Position numbers and translations under genes: made by a program. Under the pieces are notes generated by a model. That model had not been told where the DNA came from, searched no databases, and worked only from the letters and a program-made list of their open reading frames with translations. Below are positions 20,678 to 31,560 of a stretch of DNA of 64,000 nt, piece after piece. The first letter of the stretch is position 1. Each line of letters opens with the position of its first letter. Source of the stretch: Limnanthes douglasii subsp. nivea (Eukaryota; Streptophyta; Magnoliopsida; Brassicales; Limnanthaceae); NCBI GenBank assembly GCA_036936605.1, contig JAUPFV010000005.1, forward strand, positions 49,496,742 through 49,560,741, written 5' to 3'.

Positions 20678-22500
20678 ATGAATACAAAAACTCGTGGAGA
20701 GATCGAGACTATTCTAACTAGAGATTTAGTTGGTATCAAATCTGGAGACCGTCTGATGGAAGAGCAGGTCACGAACGAAGGCAATGCTTGCTAGAAAACA
20801 TCAAAAGATTAAATGCCGAAAGGAATGCCATGGTGGCGAGTACCAAGCGGGTCAGTTCTGAGGTCCGATAAGAAAAGGTCGAGGCCGACCACATCCAAGA
20901 TGTTGTTATACCTAAAGAGAGCAGAAGCAGGAAAACCCATCGGCATTCTAAAAGACGTGCTAGATCCGAGAAAAAGTATGAATGTCCGAGTCTAGCGAGT
21001 ATACCTCGTTGAGCTCCGATAAGTCTTCCTCTTCGGAGACTGATTCAAGGTATAAGTTGGATAAAAAACACACGGATTCGAAAAACATAAACACACTCAT
21101 CAGACTAGTAGGAGAAAGAATGATTCGAGTAAGAAATATGATTCTGGTAAGGGAAAAATGCACTCCAAAGATCATGTTACTACTCAGAAGCAACCTCAAT
21201 CGGATAACTATCACCAAGATTACAAAGTCAGCAACCACTTTACTTCTCCGACTGAGGAAAGGTTGTACCCAGCTACTAACAACGGTCCAAGGGGAAGTAC
21301 GTACAAGGTCGGACATAACTGGAGGTCATCACCTCTCTCCCCAGAAATCCTCTCCGGGCACCTTCCTAAATGGTTTGATATTTCCAAACTAGAGAAGTTT
21401 GATGGAACTCAGGATCCCGACAACCATATCGAGAAATTCAAGAACTTCATGATTAACTACGATGATGAGGACAATTTGTTTTGTAGAGATTTCTCTTAAA
21501 CGTTCAAGAAAGTCGATTCTAAGTGGTACAACCGACTGCCTCAAGGGTGTATAAAGAATTTTGATATGTTTTGGAGTATGTTTCGACAACACTTCGTCGG
21601 AAGTAAGAAGTTCCGTGCCAACGAAGATACCATCATTTATTGTTGACAAAATATCAGAGAAAGTTTAAAAGAGTATAACAAGCGATTCATCCAAGTCAAG
21701 ATGGACATGGAGTATTGCGAGGATAAAGTTGCATTGGCTGCCTTCCGAATGGGTCTTCTTCCGAGGGTAATAAAGGATAATGGTTCAGAAACACAAGCGA
21801 TGACGTTTGGAGCTTTGCTGGATCAGATAGAAAAAAGATTCTTGGTCAAGGAAACCAGAGCCTTAGAGATAGAATCCATGTCTCAATTCTATCAGGATCC
21901 AAACTTAGCTAGAACGAGTACGACGACGGTTAATGTCCGACCACAAGTTACCCAACCGACAACAATTGTCCGACCACGAGCTCAGACAGTTCAAGAAACG
22001 AACCAGACCCCTCAACGGGCGGCTCAAAACCAACAGTATCACCAAACAGGTCAAGCAGTTCAACAATATGTTAGACCGACTTCAAATAGGTGGGTCCGAC
22101 CAGCTCATTACGCCGAGTTAACTGAGTGTGTCTCCACTATTTTCGAAAAGGCAAGTGCAAGCGTGCATTTCTGCAAGACTTTTCCTCTTCAGACTCCGAG
22201 AGAACATAGGAAGAACAAGTACTGTCAGTTCCATGATGGCATCGGGCATCACATTAAGGATTGTGTGGCTCTAAAGAAAGAAGTCCAATAGTTAATAGAA
22301 AACGGAAAGTTGGTCGACTTTGTCAAGAAGAATATTGCGGTGGTATCAAAACAAGAAGTTTCTCCAAGGCAAGACGATACGATGATGATTTCCGATGCGA
22401 CCGAAGAGGAATTTCTAGATACGTTTGATGTGGCGTCGGAATATTTTGATCCGAAGCCGGGCAGAAACAGTATAAAAATGATAGAGGAGTCAATCCCCAG
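20678..22500 (+). pseudogene. gag of element D, broken
   Basis: The ATG at 20678 starts MNTKTRGEIETILTRDLVGI and hits a TAG at 20791. A charged, Ser/Arg-rich segment follows with several frameshifts (20810-21160). The capsid-like part is clear: YKVGHNWRSSPLSPEILSG, KLEKFDGTQDPDNHIEKFKN, WYNRLPQGCIKNFDMFWSMF and FRANEDTIIYC. In-frame stops fall at about 21497 and 21644. 21701-22291 is open: VALAAFRMGL, a Gln/Thr-rich linker and the zinc knuckle YCQFHDGIGHHIKDC. The E gag (40085-41720) matches block by block. Confidence 0.85.
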
Positions 22501-22539
22501 AGGAAAGGTCAGTGAGTTATGTTCATTTTTTGAGTCAGT

Positions 22540-22880
22540 AACACGACATGAGGGAAGTGGCTGGTCCCCATGAGGACGCAGTGGTAATCAGAGCAGATAT
22601 TGCTAGAAACAAGATAAGAAATTTTTTGATTGACATGGGGGGTTCCGCCAACATTATGTTCATGACAACCTACAACAAGAAAACCAATCCTCCAACCATC
22701 CTACGGTCTGACAGGATAATAGTGGGATTCACCGGTGCGACCGCAAATGTGGTCGGAGAATTCGAGGGGATGGTGGAGCTGGGCAGGGGATCGTTCAAGA
22801 AAATAGTAACGATACTGTTCATTGTGGTAGACGCACCCACATCGTACAATGCCATTTTCAGAAAATCATAGTTGTCTAAA
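22540..22880 (+). pseudogene. aspartic protease of element D, catalytic triplet mutated
   Basis: Protease domain between gag and reverse transcriptase: VAGPHEDAVVIRADI, LIDMGGSANIMF, IIVGFTGATANVVGEFEG, NAIFRKS. The family's active site is D-T/S-G. D has DMG (22632-22640), whereas B keeps DTG and G keeps DSG. This change alone should abolish proteolysis. A stop at 22869 ends the frame. Confidence 0.8.
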
Positions 22881-23129
22881 ATGCATGATGTGTCGTCCAC
22901 AGTTCACCAATGTTTGAAGTACGTAGTGGAAAGCAATATTGGAACCGTAAGATCAAGTCAGAAAATGGCTAGGGAATGCTACAAAACGGCGCTGGCCCCC
23001 AAGCAGTTGAAGGGGTCAGATCCAAAAAATAATAGAGTCAGAGGGGCCTCCTTCGAATTCCGATCCTGTTGATGATCTGAGGGAGTCCCCTAGGTTCATG
23101 GTCCCAGATGAAGGCTTTGAGGATCATGC

Positions 23130-25112
23130 GTTTAGCCCTCAAAAAAGTATCTAGATAGGAACAAGATTAGCACCTGAGGTAAAAGAAAGCTTAATCAGAT
23201 TTCTTTCAACCAAATTACATCTGTTTGCATGGTGTACAAAAGACGTTACAGGGGTACCTGAAGAGGTCATATGTCACAGGTTGGCTATACGGAACAGTGT
23301 TCGACCGATCATTCAAAAGCGAAGATATTTCTCCTAAGAGAAAACTGAAGCAATAGTGGCAGAGGTAGACCATCTAACAAAAGTGGGAAACATCTGTGAA
23401 TCACAATATCCATTGTGGACTTCCAATCCGGTCTTAGTAAAGAAGAAAAACGGCAAATGGCGGATGTGTGTAGACTTCACCGATCTATATAGGGCTTGCC
23501 CTAAAGATCCTTTCCCAGGCCGAAGAATAGATCAAGTGGTGGACTCGATATCCGAAAATCGTTTATTGTCTTTTATGGACGCGTACGCTGGTTACAATCA
23601 AATCCGGATGGATCCGAGAGACCAGGAGAGCACGACTTTTATTATTGGAAGGGGTCTACACTGATACAGCGTTATGCCGTTCGGACTAAAGAATGCGGAG
23701 GTAACGTATCAACGTTTAGTGAATAAGGCATTTGAGAGTCAGATTGGCAGAAATGTGGAAGTCTATATTGATGACATGTTAGTCAAAAGTCTCAGAGATG
23801 AGGATCATTTGGCTGACTTAGAAGAAACTTTTGCTAATCTGGCCAAAATAAATCTAAAGTTGAACCCGGAAAAATGCAGTTTGGGGTAAGATCTGGAAAG
23901 TTCTTATGCTACATAGTCAGTGAGCAGGGCATCGAAGCTGATCCGGCGCAATTGAATGCCTTGTGTACTATGGATCCAGGTAGAACGATTAAGGAAGTGA
24001 AAATTTTAACCGGAAGGCTGGCTGCTTTGAACAGGTTCATCTCCAGGTCATCAGATAAATGTGCCCCTTTCTTTCAGGTATTGAGGAAAGCGAATCGCTT
24101 CGATTGAACGCAAGAATGATCCGACGCTTTTAATCACATCAAGCAACATCTCTCGTCCCCGGAAGTCCTGACAAAGCGGTGTCCACGGGAGAAGTTGTTC
24201 ATCTACTTAGCTGTGTCCAACTTTGCAGTCAGCTTAGTTCTAGTACGAGAAGAATCGAACGTTCCAAGGCCAATCTATTACGAAAGCAAAAGTCTTTTAG
24301 ATGCAGAAAATAGATACCTTAATTTGGAAAAGCTAGCGCTTGCTCTAGTAACATCAACTCGAAAGATGAGGCCCTACTTCCAAACTCATACGGTGGTGGT
24401 GCGAACATATTTTCCTTTGAAAAATATGTTACAGAGGCCTAATGTATCCAGAAGGTAGACTAAGTGGTCGGTAGAACTATAGGATTTCGACATCGAATTC
24501 GAACCACAAACCGCGATCAAAGCACAGGCACTAGCTGACTTTTTAGTGGAGTTTCCCTAGAATAGAGATGTGGTGGACATGGAGGAAGAAAAATCCGCTC
24601 CCGAGTGGAAAATCCGAACCGATGGGGGATCTAGCTCTTCTGGTTGCGGAGCGGGAGTGAAACTAACCTCCCAGGATGGAATTGTAATGTACCAGGCAAT
24701 TCGACTCGGATTCCAAGCATCAAACAATAAGGCAGCGTACGAGGCAACCCTGGCCAGATTACGACTTGCAAGGATTTGCGGTGCTAAGCGAGTAAAGTTA
24801 ATCAATGATTCTCAACTTCTCGTGAACCATGCTTTATGGCGCTCAGAAGCAAGGAAAGACCACTTGGTGAAGTATCTGGGAGTGTTGAAATCTTTGACCT
24901 TGGAATTCAAAAACGTTCGATTCGAACATGTTCACAGAGCAGGGAATTCAGTGGCAGATTCCTTAGCCAAAGCGTCTTATTTAGAAGATCACCCGTGGAT
25001 AATCACTCAAGCAAATCCGTCCATAGTTAAGGGGTCCGGACTGGTCGAGGGTGGTATCGAAGCTTTCCAGATATCCACAGCCTTAGCAAAATATTGGAGG
25101 AGCGAGATATAA
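23130..25112 (+). pseudogene. reverse transcriptase and dual RNase H of element D, broken
   Basis: Reverse transcriptase from about 23330: SQYPLWTSNPVLVKKKNGKW, RMCVDFTDLYRACPKDPF, LLSFMDAYAGYNQIRMD, MPFGLKNAEVTYQRLVNKAF, then the catalytic YIDD at 23764-23775. A TGA at 23662 replaces a codon just before MPFGLKN, and one frameshift lies at about 23880. First RNase H: 24195-24560 (FIYLAVSNFAVSLVLVRE, RPIYYESKSLLDAENRYLNL). Second, archaeal-type RNase H: 24570-25112 (IRTDGGSSSSGCGAG, ASNNKAAYEATLARL, INDSQLLVNHALW, HRAGNSVADSLAKAS). The acidic residues D (TDGGS), E (YEA), D (NDSQ) and D (VADS) are all present, so this domain looks intact. Confidence 0.88.
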
Positions 25113-25189
25113 GACTTCTTAATCCATGATACACTGCCATTGATAAAGTTAAAGCCAAGAGAATACGCTTCAAATCCTATGGATACGTG

Positions 25190-26075
25190 GTCCTCAGAGA
25201 TGTGCTGTATAAAAGATCTTTTAGTCATCCCTTACTTCGCTGTTTAGAGAAGGATGAGTCACAGCTAATACTCTGGGCAAGGTTTACCCCACTGTGGATA
25301 TAAGATATTGATACGAAGAGTTCTTCTAGCAGGATACTATTGGCCGACTATCTCAGCAGACGCCAAGGAATTGGTGCAGAAATGTGACACCTGCTAGCGG
25401 TTTGCTAATTCGATTCACTTGCCCGAAGTGCCTCTAGAGTCAATATCGGAATCTCTGCCCTTCGATCGATGGGAAATAGACCTGGTCGGACCACTTCCTA
25501 TGGCTTGAGGAGGGTGCCAAACAATCATCGTTGTAGTGGACTACTTCTCCAAATGGGTAGAGGTCGGACCGCTAGCAAGAACAAGAGCAAAAGATGTGAT
25601 CAAATTCATCATGTCTAACATCTGCTGCCACTTTGGTATACGTAGGAAAATTACGATGGACAATGACCCACAGTTCGACAACAATGAAATGAGAACTTTA
25701 TGCGCTTCCAAAGGGATACAACAATGTTTTTCGACCCCGCTCCATCCCCAAGAAAACGGTCAAGTCGAAGTAACCAATAAAACAATCTTGGACGGACTAA
25801 GAAAGAATTTAGAGGGCAAAACGGGGAAGTGGCCTGATTATCTACAAGAGGTGCTATGGGCTTATAGGACTACTCCTCGGACTGCAACGCATGTATCGCT
25901 TTTTGCTCTGGTGTACGGAATGGACACTGTAGTGCCATCGGAGACAATGTTCCCATCCTTCCGGTTGAGTGAGTATTCCGAGGAAGCAGATGATAAAGGA
26001 AAACGCACAAAGCTTGATTTGATAGAAGAAAAGAGAAGAAGAGCACATAAAAGCTTATTTAGTTTGATTGTTTGA
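25190..26075 (+). pseudogene. integrase of element D, stops and C-terminal deletion
   Basis: Zinc-binding N-terminus decayed (VLLAGYYWPTISADAKELVQ, KCDTC then a stop at about 25395). Catalytic core: WEIDLVGPLPMA followed by a TGA at 25507, VVDYFSKWVEVGPLARTRAK, TMDNDPQFDN (TDNGSQF in most relatives) and PLHPQENGQVEV. GKWPDYLQEVLWAYRTTPRT follows. At about 26049 the frame jumps to the sequence normally found just before the pol stop. The C-terminal part that E still has (45563-45811: RKVFLHTKEKWLGKLGPNW) is absent, about 250 bp shorter by comparison. Confidence 0.85.
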
Positions 26076-26512
26076 TGTGTAAATATTTTCTTTGTCAATT
26101 TGTGTAAGTTCCGGTGGCATACTCTTTCCTACCCGGGTGGCGCATGAAGGTTTTAATGAGGTGCCTAAATAGTCGGCTTATATATCAAATCTTATTGCCT
26201 TCTTTAAAAAATAGATTAAGTTCATCTTTTTGAACTCAAAACATCCTCCAAAAAATTTTGGACCAAAAAGTTCATCTTTTTTAACTCAAAACATCTTAAA
26301 AAAAGTTTGGACAAGAATATTCATCATTTTGAACTCAAAACATAAGGAGAACATTACACAACATAATTCAATATTGAATCATAACAAAAAACACATAAGG
26401 AGGAAATGGTTAACCAAAGTATCACACTAAGGAGAATGTTACACAAAAACATTTCTTGTCGAAGGATTCAAAGGACAAAGAAGTTAACAAAATATGAACC
26501 ACCCGCTACAGG
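26076..26512. other. Post-pol spacer of D with conserved motif and tandem repeats
   Basis: Conserved motif at 26116-26166, followed by an AT-rich spacer. 26221-26345 contains 2.5 copies of a 49-50 bp unit (TTCATCTTTTTGAACTCAAAACATC, starts at 26221, 26271 and 26320). No coding signal. Confidence 0.75.
26221..26345. repeat. ~50-bp tandem repeat in the D spacer
   Basis: Unit starts at 26221, 26271 and 26320, so the period is 50 and 49 bp. It occupies the position of the arrays in E (49 bp) and G (about 47 bp), with unrelated unit sequence. Confidence 0.85.
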
Positions 26513-29500
26513 TTAATCGGATGCAGAGTTTTCTTTACTACCAGCAAGGGAATCCGATTTTGAGGAAAAGCTCTCCGAATCCTCAATAGATTCCGGATCC
26601 TTCACGGATTCTACGGGTGGGCAATGCTGTTCAAGGACCTGGATCGAAAGACTATCAAGATGCAAGTCTGGGAATCTTTCATGCATCTCCAGTACCATGG
26701 CTGATCTCAACTTAACATCCCTCTCCTCAAGTCGAGCAACGATACTAGCAGCATATTTATCAAGACAGTCTTTTTTCTTAGCTTCGAAGTCTTTCTTCAA
26801 GCTTTCATTTTATGCTGATAGTTTCTCGATGTCTGCAACAACATTCTCAAAATATACTTTATTTTGCAATAGCCTTCAACAAGACCATCTATTGTTGTGT
26901 CACGCTCGACATCCTTGGTTATGAAATTCTCCTTTCCATCATCAAATTTAGTCTTTTCCTTAGATAGTTCATTCCCAAGGGAGGTAATGGTAGTCAAGCG
27001 GTGTTTGGAGGTCTTTTTCTCCTTAGCCAATTCATCAGTCAGCTCTGTAACTCTCTTCTTTAGCTCTTCGGACTCAGACGACAGAGTCTGTACCTTTTCG
27101 GTCACTTCCGATGTCTTGGATAACTCATCCTTTAGCTCATTCACCTCTTTCTTCAGATTATTGGACTCAGTGACTAAGCCTTCCACCTTGGAGGATATTT
27201 CAGTCTATTCGGCTACCTGATCGGTCAAGTCCCTCACTTTCTCCTTCAACTCGGAGACCTCTGAAGTTAGGGCCTTCACCTCTGCCCTCCTCTCAGTAAC
27301 CTCTTATTTATAACAATCCTTCCGATTCACTTTGCGCTCGAGTAGAGTAGTAACATGTAGTAATTTGTTTAACTCGTTCGTCACGTAATCATTGCCATAA
27401 ACGTCAAAATAAGGAGAGTTCGGGGATAGATACCTTTCCTCATCAGAGCCACCTTCTTGACCTTCCCTTTGAGTAGGGACAAGTTCTTCACTAGAGTCTG
27501 AATCAACAATCACAAATTTTGGGGATAGTGGCAGACTCGGGCAATTAGTGTTGTCATTTCCCCCCCGCTCTCAACAACCCTTTTATTTTTCTCATCAGCA
27601 ATAAACTTCTGCGGCCTCGTGGCACCAGCCCGAACTTGAGGCCTAACCTCAACCACCTGATCATCATCATTTGGCCTATTTTCAAGAGGAGAGGTTGGAG
27701 AGAGTACCCGAGGATCGAGGGGGCTGTCTGTTGATGATCCGATGGCCTCACGTCCGAGGGCAAGCTTACTTGGGTGTCATCATGATCACCCGGAGCCCCT
27801 GTTGGAGGACTGACTTGTACCCTTTATGGGGAACCGCCTTGAGGTTCGGGAGCATCATCTTCAGACTCAGCATCTTCCTCAGAATCTTCTTCCTCACCTC
27901 CCTCAGGTTTTTCAGCATCTTGATGACTCGAAGCTCTGACTCGAGTAGGGAGGTAGGCTGCATTATCCAAGCGCTCTAAACGTTCAAGGACATCATCGCT
28001 CGGAGGAGGCATCATAAGTTCCGAGACGGTTTTCATCTCACTAAGATCAGATCGCCACAAATTACTCTTAACAAAATTCATCGGTAAAAGGCTTCGGTGG
28101 AACTTATGGTCCTAGTGCTCACCAGCCCAAATTCTCAACTTCTCAAAGATGGCTTTACCAAACTTAACATGACGCTTAAAGGACTTAGCAATTCTCTTCA
28201 TAGCTGAAAAATACACACAGTCAGAATTTACCAAACCCGGCGACTCGGAAAACATTTAGGTGAGAGTACTTACCTTGTCCGGTCCATTTCAATGTCAGCC
28301 GATGAGGAAGGTCCTCAGAGTCTTTGAATCCGGTCTCCCACAAACCGGAAAGAAACAGGAATTGTTGCTTCCATTTCTTGTCGGCCTCTAGAAAATCCTT
28401 TATCACTTTAAGGTTCCTAGCAAAATCAAGTGAGTAGAAAGGATAGTGAGAATTATTAGCCACTCCATAAACAATAATAAGTTGTTCCATGGTGAAAGCG
28501 TTCCCGGAGAGCCTTGCCGCCATAATGCAGGTCATGAGGGTATACTACATATTAGCCCCGGCCTGAGAAGGACAAAGTCTGACCAAGTGGAAATAGTCGG
28601 CCAGAAGAGGATCACAGAGCAATCGAAGACCCCACTTCATAAGCTCTGTATAAAGCAACAACTCTTTGTTCCGAAATGATAAAGGCGTCTCTCTAACAGT
28701 AGAGAATCGGATGGTAATATTAGTAGGAATACCCCATCGGTCCCTTAGCTTGATCTCCTCGGTCGGGTGAAAATACTTATACTTCACCTTGTACAGAGCG
28801 AAGAGATGTTTGGCTTCGATATCGTGAAGATTGTCGCTCAGGATATCTTCCACATTCAAGGGCAGACCCGTCGAATGTTTCTTCTTCTTTTTCTTACTCT
28901 TTACTAGGGAAGTCTCACCTTGGTGAAGAGGAAGGTCAGTTGTAGGTTCCGGGGGAGGAGCCGGAGCATCACCATCCGGGGAAGGAGCATCAGTAAGAAC
29001 GACTCGAAGAGGCTCTGCCTCAATAACCAAGACGTCAGGTTCTCCCTTGTTATCTTCAGGATCATCAGATAGAGCTTTCTCCTGAACCTCTGGGATGGAA
29101 GTGAGGGACGGTTCAGGCCGAGTCCCTCTTGGAAATTTTTTTCAAGGGCTGACGTCTGGCGTTGTTTAAGGAGAACCTTGGGGGTTTGTTGGGGGAGTTG
29201 GTACCGAGGAAGGGAACCTCATTCGGACCGATTTGGTGGCTGGATTAGGCGATCTTTTCCTTTTAGCTCGGTCTCTATGTTCTTTAATCGGTGGTCTTTT
29301 TCTCTCATCACCCATTACAATGAAAGGGGAAGGTCGAGAAGGAAAAGTCGAGGGAGTTGGAGAAGCATAAAGATCAACCCCACCACTTGAATGGTGTGCT
29401 TGACTGGGGAGGATGCAGCAAGGCGGATAAAGCGTTCGCGGATCAGAGCCCAGTTGTCTCGAAAGTTAGATTGCCAAATCTCTGCAGGGGAAGAATGTTC

Positions 29501-29596
29501 TCTTGCACCGGCAGAGGTATGAGCACCAATTCGATTAGAAATGTTGAACCACCTCCAAAGCTTATACTTTTCAAGATTGATAAACTTGTCAGGCAT
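26513..29596 (-). pseudogene. Antisense accessory gene (aORF) of element D, broken
   Basis: The family II version. The ATG at 29596 starts MPDKFINLEKYKLWRWFNIS. After a frameshift near 29320, the middle domain (29030-28274) reads LPLNVEDILSDNLHDIEAKH, GIPTNITIRFSTVRETPLSF, LLYTELMKWGLRLLCDPLLA, DYFHLVRLCPSQAG and MTCIMAARLSGNAFTMEQLI. This parallels the A and F domains and the Transposase_28-like family. Intron at 28273-28204. Exon 2 is GQAMKRIAKSFKRHVKFGKA, then a stop near 28113, an acidic Glu/Asp-rich stretch (27900-27830), a long probable coiled coil (27186-26797) and a tail with SAMVLEMHERFPDLHLDSLS. Stops and shifts are near 28545, 27300 and 26810. Function unknown; a basic/acidic coiled-coil protein suggests a nucleic-acid or chromatin partner, which is inference. 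Confidence 0.8.
28204..28273 (-). other. Spliceosomal intron of the D aORF
   Basis: On the - strand: GGACAAG|GTAAGTACTC ... GTATTTTTCAG|CTATGAAG. 70 bp, same position as in A and F. Splicing joins WTGQ to AMKRIAK in frame. Confidence 0.82.
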
Positions 29597-29697
29597 GAAA
29601 ATGCAAAGTAAGAAATTTGTTTAAGCACAGTTTCTCTCTCTAGAGTGACCTCTGTTCAAAGAAAATCGGAAACCTTTATTCAGGGAAAGAGTTGAGT

Positions 29698-29759
29698 ATT
29701 TATAGGCAAAGAGAGCAGAAGGCGAACATGCAAAAAGTAAAGGTACCATGACACGTGTG
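29698..29759 (-). promoter_or_regulatory. Antisense promoter of the D aORF: TATA box and G-box
   Basis: On the - strand a consensus TATA box (GCCTATAAATACT, 29698-29704) lies about 100 bp upstream of the aORF ATG. G-box GACACGTGTG (+ strand 29750-29759) is about 50 bp further upstream. The leader between them is pyrimidine-rich. E, F and G have TATA boxes at similar distances. Confidence 0.65.
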
Positions 29760-30054
29760 CATAACAGCTGCGCCGCTTAAAAAACGTTTGACTCGATAAC
29801 AGCAAAACAAAGTACACGTACCTGACATTAAATGATTACTTAGGCGACATCAGCCTGACCAAGGGTGAGGTCAGCAAGCTAGAATCCGATCCGACCCAGT
29901 CAAAGGTTCATCAAGGAACACGAGATCCGACCATGATGAAATCTGATCCCGATAGAGTTCGCTCAAAAAGCAAAATACCCGAGCAGGGTAGCGCATGATC
30001 CGATCTGAACGATGTAAAATTGCAATTCAAGTCCACGTCCAAAGAACTGCACAT

Positions 30055-30068
30055 GGACTGGGGGTTAC
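30055..30068 (+). other. Polypurine tract of D
   Basis: GGACTGGGGGTTAC directly precedes the 3' LTR. E has the closely similar GGACCGGGGGACTAC at 49714-49728. Confidence 0.65.
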
Positions 30069-30483
30069 TGATAAGGGAAGGAAAATATAGGTGTTTAACA
30101 TGTAATTTAGCCCACAAATAAGGTCAAGCTCCATGTATTTAGTGACTAAGGACTAAGGTAAAGCACACATAAGAAATGAGGGACTTAAATGATAGTCCCC
30201 AAGAATTTGTTTGTAAATAGCCAAATAGTGGGGGGTAAGAAATCCACTCTTGCGATGGTAAATATATAATTTTACCCTCTACCTCATTTACTATATAAAG
30301 GACATTCCATTTTGGGAAAAGGGGCCAATAATTTATCAATAATTGCAACATTTATTCCTTTTATCTCTTCCATTTCTAGTAATTCACTGTTCACTGTCAC
30401 ATCACACGAATATTCTCTAGTCCGACCCTTTCACACAAGCATCTTCGCTCCTAAGTCTCACTAAAGATTCTCTGAGCTCATCA
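30069..30483 (+). repeat. 3' LTR of element D
   Basis: 415 bp. Matches the 5' LTR end to end, with TATATAA at 30292-30298. Followed by the TAAAT target duplication (30484-30488). Confidence 0.93.
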
Positions 30484-31560
30484 TAAATGATCTCTAACTT
30501 TATAATAAAAGGCTTCTAGTCAAGTGATCTCTATGATATATGCCAAGTGATCTCCATGATAGAATGCCAACCGATCTCCATGGTTGAAAAGCCATAACCA
30601 AGATGATCTTCAAGATATAAATGCCACAAGTCAAATAATCTCCATGTAAATAAAGACAAAAAATACATAAAGAGAGGGTCGTCTATACTGATATAATTGA
30701 ACATGGTTAATATACCAAGTGTATAAGGTCACGCAATGGGGCATACTAAGCCTAAACTTAAAAAATCGATTAATGTACTTGCATGCATTCAAGAAGAATT
30801 CATTTTTTTACATAATGCAATTAAGAGTTTTAATCTCCATTGACATACATATAATATAAACTGTGCATATCTATTATATGAGAATATAAGCCATGTTCTT
30901 CAACAATAAAAAAAAGGTCGTGCAATAAGCTCTCAATAATGTCAATATTCAACCGATCTCCATGATAGATAATACTATAAGCCAAATAATCTCCATCTCC
31001 ACGATTACAAATGCTATAAGCTAAATGATCTCCATCTCCACGATTAAAAATGCTATAAGCCAAATGATCTCCAACTCTAGGACAAAAAAACATTTAGCCA
31101 AATGATCTTCACGATAGAACGTCAACTGATCTCCATGATGGAAAGGCCATAACCAAGATTATCTCCAAGATAGAAATGGTAAACTAAAATAATCTCAATC
31201 GAATAACGACGAAAGATACATAGTGGGTAGGTCGTTTACACTGATACATAAGCAAACATGGTTAATGAACCAAGCCTATAAGGTCACGCAAAGGGCCATA
31301 CTGAGCTTAGACTTAAAAGTTGATTAACGAGCATGATTAATTAACCAATCTTAAAGGCCACTCAGGGGCCATATGGAGCCTAGACTTAAAAAGTCAATAT
31401 TGCAAATTGGTTGATAAACCAAGCCTATAAGGCCACAGAATAGACCATACTGAGCATAAAGTTACAAAGTCAAATTAGTAAACTGCTTAATCAACCAAGC
31501 CTATAAGGCTACGCAAGAGGCCATAATATGACATGAATCACGAGTCAAATACATATATGA
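30484..31560. repeat. Tandem repeat DNA (~0.55-kb units with shorter subrepeats)
   Basis: Continues the unit split by D, then a second unit starts near 30783. Equivalent points GTCGTCTATACTGATA (30678) and GTCGTTTACACTGATA (31231) are 553 bp apart. Two subrepeat types occur. One is AATGATCTCCATCTCCACGATTA-like, about 48 bp, between 30980 and 31080. The other is an ~75-bp unit starting ACCAAGCCTATAAGGCCAC, at about 31269, 31344, 31418 and 31492. No coding signal. It could be satellite DNA or a decayed retrotransposon 3' region. Confidence 0.7.

Larger units (their letters stand above)
20189..30483 (+). mobile_element. Element D: complete family II Tat retrotransposon with TAAAT target duplication
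   Basis: 10,295 bp, bounded by two LTRs with TGATAAGGG...GAGCTCATCA ends and by a perfect 5-bp duplication, TAAAT (20184-20188 and 30484-30488). Order: LTR, primer site, gag, protease, reverse transcriptase, two RNase H domains, integrase, spacer with short tandem repeats, antisense gene, purine tract, LTR. By eye the LTRs differ at about 27 of 413 aligned bases plus a 2-bp indel, so the insertion is not recent. Coding regions contain several stops, a mutated protease triplet and a deleted integrase end, so D is non-autonomous. Confidence 0.95.
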
